A stretch of DNA of 64,000 nucleotides from Chryseobacterium gwangjuense. GTDB taxonomy: Bacteria > Bacteroidota > Bacteroidia > Flavobacteriales > Weeksellaceae. Position 1 is the first letter of the stretch. Each line of letters starts with the position of its first letter. The DNA is taken from positions 310,001 to 374,000 of the forward strand of contig NZ_JAJTNP010000002.1 in NCBI RefSeq assembly GCF_021311115.1, in the 5' to 3' direction. Positions 58,954 to 64,000 of the stretch are shown here, piece by piece. A program made the translations under genes and the position numbers. The notes under the pieces were generated by a model. It was not told the DNA's origin and searched no databases. It saw only the letters and a list, made by a program, of their open reading frames with translations.

Positions 58954-59760
58954 ATGAAAAATATATTTTTAATCATATTATCCCTCTTTTTAGTAACCTC
59001 TTGTGAAAAAGAAATCGACCTTGATTTGGAGGATCAAAGCGGGCAAATCGTGATCGAAGGAAATGTAACCGATCAGGCAGGTCCATATTTCGTAAAAATT
59101 ACAAAGTCTGTGATTTTCACAGAAGCGAATCAATATCCTGCTGTTGAAAATGCACAGGTTGTTTTAAGCGACAATACCGGACAAACCGAAATCTTGCAGT
59201 ATGCAGGAAATGGAACCTATAAAACCTCTGCTTTTGTAGGACAGTCTGGAAGAACTTATACTTTAAAAATAAATGCTGAAGGACAGCAATATACTGCACA
59301 AAGTACAATGCCTGATACAGTTCCATTCGATGGTTTGGATCAAGATTCTTTTATGGTGGGAGGGGAAACGAGTTACACTCTGCTGCCGGTTTTTAACGAT
59401 CCGTCACCGTTAGGAAATCGTTACCTTTTCGTTTATACGGTGAACAATAATCCTAAGAAATTCTTTTCGGAATTTTCTGATAATGTAAACAACGGGATGC
59501 CGAATCAGAGACCTCTTATTCTTCCCAATGATGAAGGTAATGCAGATGATATAAAAGTGGTTGTAGGAGATACCATTCATGTTGAAATGCAGTGTATCGA
59601 TGATAAGGTATATACTTTTTATTCTGCACTTCTTCAGCTTTCGGGTGGTGGACCTGGAGGAGGAGTGACACCGGCTAACCCTCCAAGCAATATTACAAAC
59701 GGTGCGCTAGGTTATTTTTCAGCGCATACAGTGAAAGTAAAAAGTATTGTGATTCAATAA
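58954..59760 (+). CDS. DUF4249 family lipoprotein
   Basis: A 268-residue lipoprotein with lipobox Cys at about 17 (LFLVTSCEKEIDLDLED). The mature part begins with an Ig/fibronectin-like stretch (QIVIEGNVTDQAGPYFVKITKSV), the DUF4249 hallmark. It is the outer-membrane partner of the adjacent TonB receptor and probably contributes to substrate capture. Ends GYFSAHTVKVKSIVIQ. Confidence 0.88.
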   Translation: MKNIFLIILSLFLVTSCEKEIDLDLEDQSGQIVIEGNVTDQAGPYFVKITKSVIFTEANQYPAVENAQVVLSDNTGQTEILQYAGNGTYKTSAFVGQSGRTYTLKINAEGQQYTAQSTMPDTVPFDGLDQDSFMVGGETSYTLLPVFNDPSPLGNRYLFVYTVNNNPKKFFSEFSDNVNNGMPNQRPLILPNDEGNADDIKVVVGDTIHVEMQCIDDKVYTFYSALLQLSGGGPGGGVTPANPPSNITNGALGYFSAHTVKVKSIVIQ

Positions 59761-59788
59761 AAATAACGAATATCTACCTTTATTATTT

Positions 59789-59825
59789 AATAGCACCGCT
59801 TCTAAAGGGGTGCTATTTCGTTGGT
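59789..59825 (+). terminator. Terminator of the TonB receptor/DUF4249 operon
   Basis: AATAGCACC and GGTGCTATT pair around an 11-base loop, followed by TTCGTTGGTTTTATT. Confidence 0.7.
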
Positions 59826-59913
59826 TTTATTGAAGAATAAGGCGTAAAGGGATAAGATAGCAAGTATTTTAACAAAAAATCGAAAAACTATTTATTATTT
59901 GTAAATAAGGTGT

Positions 59914-59921
59914 TAAATTTG
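59914..59921 (+). promoter_or_regulatory. -7 element before the tail-specific protease gene
   Basis: TAAATTTG matches TAnnTTTG. It lies just upstream of copy D of the shared element, so that element could act as an operator on this promoter or as a second promoter. Confidence 0.45.
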
Positions 59922-59927
59922 ATAGTT

Positions 59928-59959
59928 TGTAACAGAAATTTAATTGTTACTACTAATCG
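59928..59959 (+). promoter_or_regulatory. Shared upstream element TGTAACA-N17-ACTAAT (copy D)
   Basis: TGTAACA at 59928 and ACTAAT at 59952, 17 bases apart, 40 bp before the ATG of the protease gene. Sense as the gene. Confidence 0.55.
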
Positions 59960-59997
59960 TTATATTATTTAAAAAAATTAATAAAAACAGACAGTTT

Positions 59998-62127
59998 ATG
60001 TGGAAAAATTTTAAGCTGAATAAATTTTTACTCCTAATTCCATTAACAAGTCTAATGTTTTGCTTCAATTCGCCTAAAAATGATGATGAAAAAATGCAGA
60101 CGATAATGGTGAGTGTAAAAAACACCCTTTCTTATTTACATTATAGCCCAAAACCTATTAATGATGCTTATTCTAAAGATGTTTACAAGCATTATTTTGA
60201 GACCATTGATCCTGCAAAAAGATATTTTCTGCAGTCGGATATGGACGAATTCAGTAAGCACGAAACAAAGCTAGATGATTATCTGAATGTCGGAGATTTA
60301 ACGTTCTATAAGCTTACGATTGACAGATTGTACCAAAGAGTGGATGAGATCGATAAGATTACTCAGGATATTTTCAGCAAGCCCATTAATCTTGAAGAAG
60401 ATGAAACGCTTACCCTAGAGCCAAAACTAAAAAAAGTACCTTCTAATAAGCAGGAACAGTATAATGAATGGAAAAAATTCATCAAATACAATATCCTTCA
60501 GGAAGTTGAGTCGATGAACAGCAAAGAAGAAGCTCAAAAAGAGAAGAAAGATTCTGTTCAGAAGTACAATTTAAAAGACACCATCAATTACAAGCCGATT
60601 TCTCCTGATCAGAAAATTAAAAAGGCGACTGATGAGGTGAAAGATCTTGTAAAAGAAACGTTTACGAGATTTAAAAAGAGAAAAAAGATGGACTGGTTCT
60701 CTGTATACATGAATGCATACACAGAAGTTTTCGATCCGCATACCAACTATTATTCTCCGAAAGATAAAGAAGATTTTGATACGAATTTCACCGGAAAAGT
60801 AATTGGTATTGGAGCGATTATTCAGGAGAAAAAAGGAAACCTTTACTTGGGTGCTCTTACGATCGGAGCTCCGGCTTGGAAATCGAAACAGCTGTCAGAG
60901 GGAGATAAAATCCTTAAAGTAAAATCGAAACCGAAAGAAGATGCGGTAAATGTAGTAGGAATGCTTTCTGATGAGGCAGTAAGATTAATCAGAGGTGAAA
61001 AAGGAACTCCGGTTACTTTAACGGTTCAGAAAAAAGACGGAACGACAAAAGATGTAACGATGATTCGTGAAGAAGTGGCTATAGAAGATACTTTTGCAAG
61101 AAGTATTGTAGTAAATTCTCCGAACGGCAAAAAGTATGGGTTCATTAACTTGCCAAGCTTTAATGCTGATTTTGAAAATGATAAAGGAAGAAATGCTTCT
61201 GATGATATTAAAAATGAAATTATCAAGCTTAAAGAGCAAAATATCGAAGGAATTGTTTTAGACTTAAGAAATAACGGAGGAGGATCTTTAACAGAAGTAG
61301 GAGATATTATGGGACTGTTCATGAATGCAGGTCCGTATGTTCAGGTAAAAGACGGAAACGGAAAGATTCAGACCCTAAAAAATAAAAATGAAACTCCGAT
61401 TTGGACAGGATCTTTGGTGATTATGCAAAACGAACTTTCTGCTTCAGCTTCGGAAATTCTTGCAGGAGTAATGCAGGATAACGGAAGAGCTGTAGTAATA
61501 GGTTCTCCGCAATCATTTGGAAAAGGAACGGTTCAGACTTTTGTAGACTTAAACAGATTCTTAAATACAGAAGACGATTTTGGATCTTTAAAACTGACGA
61601 TTCAGAAGTTTTATAGAATTACAGGTGAGTCTACGCAGAGAAAAGGAATTGTTTCTGATATTCAGATGAAAGATTTCTTTACCTATGCAGAAATAGGAGA
61701 GAGATATGATGATTATGCTTTAGCTTGGGATAAAATTCCTGCTACAAAGTTTGAAAAATTGAATTATTTCAACATTCAGGCATTAGAAAAAGCAAGTGCG
61801 GCAAGAATGGCGAAAAATTCAAACTATCAATTACTGATTGAATCTGCACAATGGAGAGAGCAGCTGGATAAAGAAGAAACCATTACTCTTAATATCAATA
61901 AGTTTAATGAATTGATGAAGCAGAGAAAATCTCAGATCGAGAAATTTAAAGTACTTACTAAATTCGACAACGGACTTAAATTTACAATGTTCCCTGGTGA
62001 AATTGAAAGAGAGAAAAAAGACGAAGCATTCAAGAAGAAATCTGAACTATGGGTGAAGAACCTTAGAAAAGATACTTACCTTCAGGAAGCGATGAACATT
62101 CTCGCAGACATGAATGTAAAACAATAA
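59998..62127 (+). CDS. prc: Carboxy-terminal processing (tail-specific) protease, S41
   Basis: A 709-residue Prc-type protease from the ATG at 59998 (MWKNFKLNKFLLLIPLTSLMFCFN, a signal or lipobox-like leader). An upstream in-frame ATG at 59944 lies within the regulatory region and is rejected. Order: N-terminal helical TSP domain, PDZ (about 245-330, GIGAIIQEKKGNLYLGALTIGAPAWKSKQLSEGDKIL), S41 protease with the catalytic Ser in ELSASASEILAG and Lys in SFGKGTVQTF, then a C-terminal DUF3340-like helical domain. It trims or degrades periplasmic proteins with exposed C-termini. Confidence 0.93.
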   Translation: MWKNFKLNKFLLLIPLTSLMFCFNSPKNDDEKMQTIMVSVKNTLSYLHYSPKPINDAYSKDVYKHYFETIDPAKRYFLQSDMDEFSKHETKLDDYLNVGDLTFYKLTIDRLYQRVDEIDKITQDIFSKPINLEEDETLTLEPKLKKVPSNKQEQYNEWKKFIKYNILQEVESMNSKEEAQKEKKDSVQKYNLKDTINYKPISPDQKIKKATDEVKDLVKETFTRFKKRKKMDWFSVYMNAYTEVFDPHTNYYSPKDKEDFDTNFTGKVIGIGAIIQEKKGNLYLGALTIGAPAWKSKQLSEGDKILKVKSKPKEDAVNVVGMLSDEAVRLIRGEKGTPVTLTVQKKDGTTKDVTMIREEVAIEDTFARSIVVNSPNGKKYGFINLPSFNADFENDKGRNASDDIKNEIIKLKEQNIEGIVLDLRNNGGGSLTEVGDIMGLFMNAGPYVQVKDGNGKIQTLKNKNETPIWTGSLVIMQNELSASASEILAGVMQDNGRAVVIGSPQSFGKGTVQTFVDLNRFLNTEDDFGSLKLTIQKFYRITGESTQRKGIVSDIQMKDFFTYAEIGERYDDYALAWDKIPATKFEKLNYFNIQALEKASAARMAKNSNYQLLIESAQWREQLDKEETITLNINKFNELMKQRKSQIEKFKVLTKFDNGLKFTMFPGEIEREKKDEAFKKKSELWVKNLRKDTYLQEAMNILADMNVKQ

Positions 62128-62166
62128 AAAAATAACCGCTAAGAAATTAGCGGTTATTTTTTTTAT
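62127..62166. terminator. Bidirectional terminator
   Basis: AATAACCGCTAA and TTAGCGGTTATT form a perfect 12-bp stem with GAAA loop, with A- and T-tracts on either side, between convergent genes. Confidence 0.85.
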
Positions 62167-62175
62167 CATTGAATG

Positions 62176-62679
62176 TTATTTAATCTCTACACATCCCACT
62201 CTTCCTCCTGCATTTCCTGTAGGCTGAGTATGGAAATCATCGGCTGAAGCATGTATAATAAGACCTTTACCGATGATATTCTTAGACTCATCAGTACATC
62301 CTAAACACCATTTATCAGTTTTGAAAGTAAGGGTAGCTACACCGTCCTTACTAGCCGTCAAATTTCCGATATCTCCCATATGGAAATGTTCTGCTCCCCA
62401 TTTACCGTGATCATTCTTTGAAGGGTTCCAATGTCCTCCTGTGGATGTTCCGTCAGCTGCAGAGCAGTCTCCTTTTTCATGAATATGTACAGCATGAATT
62501 CCCGGAGTAAGGTTTTTCACATCCAGTTTCATCGTCACTTCATCTTTTTTCTGAGTAAACTTTGCAGTTCCTTCCGTTTGTGTTCCACTTTTAGGGTTTA
62601 TAGTGTACGTTTTTGTAGTACAGCACGACGCTGCCAAAAATGCACTCCCTATCAATAATGACATTGTTTGTATTTTCAT
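62176..62679 (-). CDS. sodC: Cu/Zn superoxide dismutase, lipoprotein
   Basis: A 167-residue SodC from the ATG at 62679 (KIQTMSLLIGSAFLAASCC, lipobox with a following Cys). Copper and zinc ligands are visible: HAVHIHEKGDC, GGHWNPSKNDHG, HFHMGDIGNL and the last Cu histidine in IIHASADDF. The disulphide is likely between the Cys of GDCSAADG and VGCVEIK. An unusual KWCLGC insertion in the loop before that histidine adds two cysteines. It removes superoxide in the periplasm or at the outer membrane. Confidence 0.94.
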   Translation of the reverse strand: MKIQTMSLLIGSAFLAASCCTTKTYTINPKSGTQTEGTAKFTQKKDEVTMKLDVKNLTPGIHAVHIHEKGDCSAADGTSTGGHWNPSKNDHGKWGAEHFHMGDIGNLTASKDGVATLTFKTDKWCLGCTDESKNIIGKGLIIHASADDFHTQPTGNAGGRVGCVEIK

Positions 62680-62789
62680 TGTAAATGATTTTGTGATAAA
62701 ATTAAAAAAGATTTCCCGAAACACTTTATGACTTCCATTCTTTTTTTACAACTAGCAATAAATGACAAATAATTTTCGCCTGATCTTGG

Positions 62790-62798
62790 TACCTTTGC
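62790..62798 (+). promoter_or_regulatory. -7 element TAnnTTTGy for the AraC-type gene
   Basis: TACCTTTGC is a full match to the Bacteroidetes -7 consensus, 16 bp before the GTG start, so the 5' leader would be short. Confidence 0.55.
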
Positions 62799-62814
62799 CG
62801 GAAACGCTTTTGAA

Positions 62815-63717
62815 GTGGAAGAATACAAAAAAAGAATCGTAAAAACCATTCAATACATTGATAATAATCTTGATATGGAACTTTCCTTAGAAAAAGTTTC
62901 AGAGATTGCCGCTTATTCGCCGTTTCATTTTCACAGAATTTTCCGGCTGATCACAGACGAAACAGTTCAGAACTATATTACCCGGAAAAGAATTGAAAAA
63001 AGCGCCTTTTATTTGGCTTTAAGAAAGAATTTGAGTGTAAAAGATATTTATTATCAGTTCGGTTTTTCCAATCATTCGGCTTTTAATAAAACCTTCAAAA
63101 AATATTACGGAAAATCACCCTCGGAATTTCGTAAATCGGCACCGGAAAATTTTCATAAGGTCCAGAGTAAACAAAGCAAGAACGGACAAATTGATACGGT
63201 TTTCGACCAATACATTTGCAATATCGAAAACCTATTAAACTGGAGAAATATGAATTTAAAAATTAAAGTGACGGAACTTCAAGAAATGAATTTAGCAGCT
63301 GTAATGAGCCTCGGAATTGCCAATGTTGAGCCTTCTTACAATATTCTGATTGATTGGGCAAAGACAAAAAAACTATTTCCAAAAGAGAATGTAAAAATGC
63401 TCTCCGTTTACCACGATAGCTTTAAAGTGACACCGCCGGATAAAGTAAGAATTTATGCTTGCATGCTGTTGGATGAAGCTTTAAGGAAGCAAGAAGGGGA
63501 AGTCTTTCTGGAAACTATCGAAGCCGGAAAATTCATCATCGGAAGTGGTGAAGTTACTTTAAACGACTTCGAACAATGCTGGGTTTCTCTCTTTTTATGG
63601 ATGAAAGAAAACAATTATACCGTTCGAAAAGCCTTTCCTTTCGAAATTTATCACAGCAATTTCAAAGAACATCCCGAAGGAAAAATGCTCGTAGATTTTT
63701 GTATTCCTATTCATTAA
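62815..63717 (+). CDS. AraC family regulator with GyrI-like effector domain
   Basis: A 300-residue protein starting at GTG 62815. The N-terminal AraC helix-turn-helix pair spans about 1-105 (LSLEKVSEIAAYSPFHFHRIFRL and LSVKDIYYQFGFSNHSAFNKTFKKYYGKSPSEFR). The C-terminal half (about 145-300) is a GyrI/SbmC-like ligand-binding domain with EMNLAAVMSLGI and FPFEIYHSNFKEHPEGKMLVDFCIPI. This design is found in Rob/SoxS-like and drug-responsive regulators. The ligand and targets are not evident. Confidence 0.9.
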   Translation: MEEYKKRIVKTIQYIDNNLDMELSLEKVSEIAAYSPFHFHRIFRLITDETVQNYITRKRIEKSAFYLALRKNLSVKDIYYQFGFSNHSAFNKTFKKYYGKSPSEFRKSAPENFHKVQSKQSKNGQIDTVFDQYICNIENLLNWRNMNLKIKVTELQEMNLAAVMSLGIANVEPSYNILIDWAKTKKLFPKENVKMLSVYHDSFKVTPPDKVRIYACMLLDEALRKQEGEVFLETIEAGKFIIGSGEVTLNDFEQCWVSLFLWMKENNYTVRKAFPFEIYHSNFKEHPEGKMLVDFCIPIH

Positions 63718-63744
63718 AAAATGAGTAAAACAGATAGTTGTAAA

Positions 63745-63800
63745 ATTCCCCTCCTTTGGAGGGGTGTCGAAAATTCGAAAGTATTTTTGACGGGGTGGTT
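63745..63800. repeat. Interspersed CCCCTCC-GGAGGGG repeat
   Basis: CCCCTCCTTTGGAGGGG is a perfect short palindrome followed by GTGTCGAAAATTCGAAAG and GACGGGGTGG. I recall this arrangement as scattered intergenic sequence in flavobacteria. A 62-codon frame running over it is not a gene. Confidence 0.6.
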
Positions 63801-63877
63801 AAAAGTTAAGACATTAGATTTATCAAAACCAAAAATTACAACTCAGAATCAAAAACCAACCATTCAGCAACAAAAAT

Positions 63878-63908
63878 TGATCGGCTTCAAAAATTCATCT
63901 TACTTTTG
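63878..63908 (+). promoter_or_regulatory. Promoter of the partial secreted-protein gene
   Basis: TACTTTTG at 63901 matches TAnnTTTG, with TTG at 63878-63880 spaced 20 bp upstream as a partial -33 element. ATG follows at 63926. Confidence 0.55.
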
Positions 63909-63925
63909 AATCGAAATAAACAACT

Positions 63926-64000
63926 ATGAAAACAAAATTATCATTTCTCGTCATTTTTTTATCTTTTGCTTTAAGTTTTGCCCAGACTAGAATTTCAGGA
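63926..64000 (+). CDS. Secreted protein, N-terminal fragment
   Basis: The 25 codons in the window encode a signal peptide (KTKLSFLVIFLSFALSFAQ) and the start TRISG, which resembles the entry strand of a CarboxypepD_reg-like domain (Q-x-x-(V/I)-(S/T)-G). A TonB-receptor or other outer-membrane protein is likely but the rest runs off the right edge. Confidence 0.5.
   Translation, partial: MKTKLSFLVIFLSFALSFAQTRISG

Noticed and set aside
63721..63909. A 62-codon plus-strand open frame after the AraC-type gene
   Set aside because: It runs through an interspersed CCCCTCC/GGAGGGG repeat, has low-complexity composition and overlaps the promoter region of the next gene.

Overview
The window is AT-rich chromosomal DNA of a Bacteroidetes bacterium in the class Flavobacteriia, most likely a Chryseobacterium-like member of the Weeksellaceae. 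This rests on recall of protein families, not on a search: a GLPGLI-type secreted protein, TonB-dependent and CarboxypepD_reg-like outer-membrane proteins, a DUF4249 lipoprotein, the type IX secretion lipoprotein SprE/PorW, a MurF-alanine racemase fusion, and promoters of the TAnnTTTG type. No rRNA, tRNA, CRISPR array or intact insertion sequence was seen.

Layout. 1-7.3 kb: envelope proteins, a DinB-like protein, a JmjC-like cupin protein, a small-protein/Cys-rich pair and an M14 peptidase. 7.4-12.3 kb: a compact minus-strand cluster built around NAD and ADP-ribose (phosphoesterase, KptA, sirtuin, NadR, macrodomain, an ADP-ribosylation/crystallin J1-like protein and a Nudix regulator of NrtR type) with three matching palindromic sites at two promoters. 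12.4-26 kb: housekeeping genes (lepA, kdsC, maf, tsaB, yraN), an ECF sigma/putative anti-sigma operon, SprE/PorW, an LD-carboxypeptidase and a LysE exporter. 26.1-28.6 kb: a three-gene toxin-like cassette lodged at the 3' end of rnr, with the last 24 bp of rnr duplicated on its far side. 28.6-44.4 kb: rnr, rpiB, pgk, mnmG, ybeY, a patatin, murF-alr and tdk. This part holds two perfect parS sites flanking mnmG, a DnaA-box-bearing AT-rich gap before pgk and a change in prevailing gene direction, so it is probably close to the chromosome origin. 44.4-56.3 kb: an acidic repeat protein, rsmI, a WG-repeat protein, fabG, a Sel1-repeat protein, guaC, an Lgt-like/small membrane protein/tetraether-synthase-like radical SAM trio, a GNAT enzyme and surE. 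56.5-64 kb: a TonB receptor with DUF4249 partner, a tail-specific protease, Cu/Zn superoxide dismutase, an AraC/GyrI-like regulator and the start of another secreted protein.

Genes that appear to work together: the NAD/ADP-ribose cluster; the sigma/anti-sigma/periplasmic triad; the toxin-immunity cassette; the TonB receptor with DUF4249; and four envelope genes (starts at 132, 3532, 56611 and 59998) that share one exact upstream element, TGTAACA-N17-ACTAAT.
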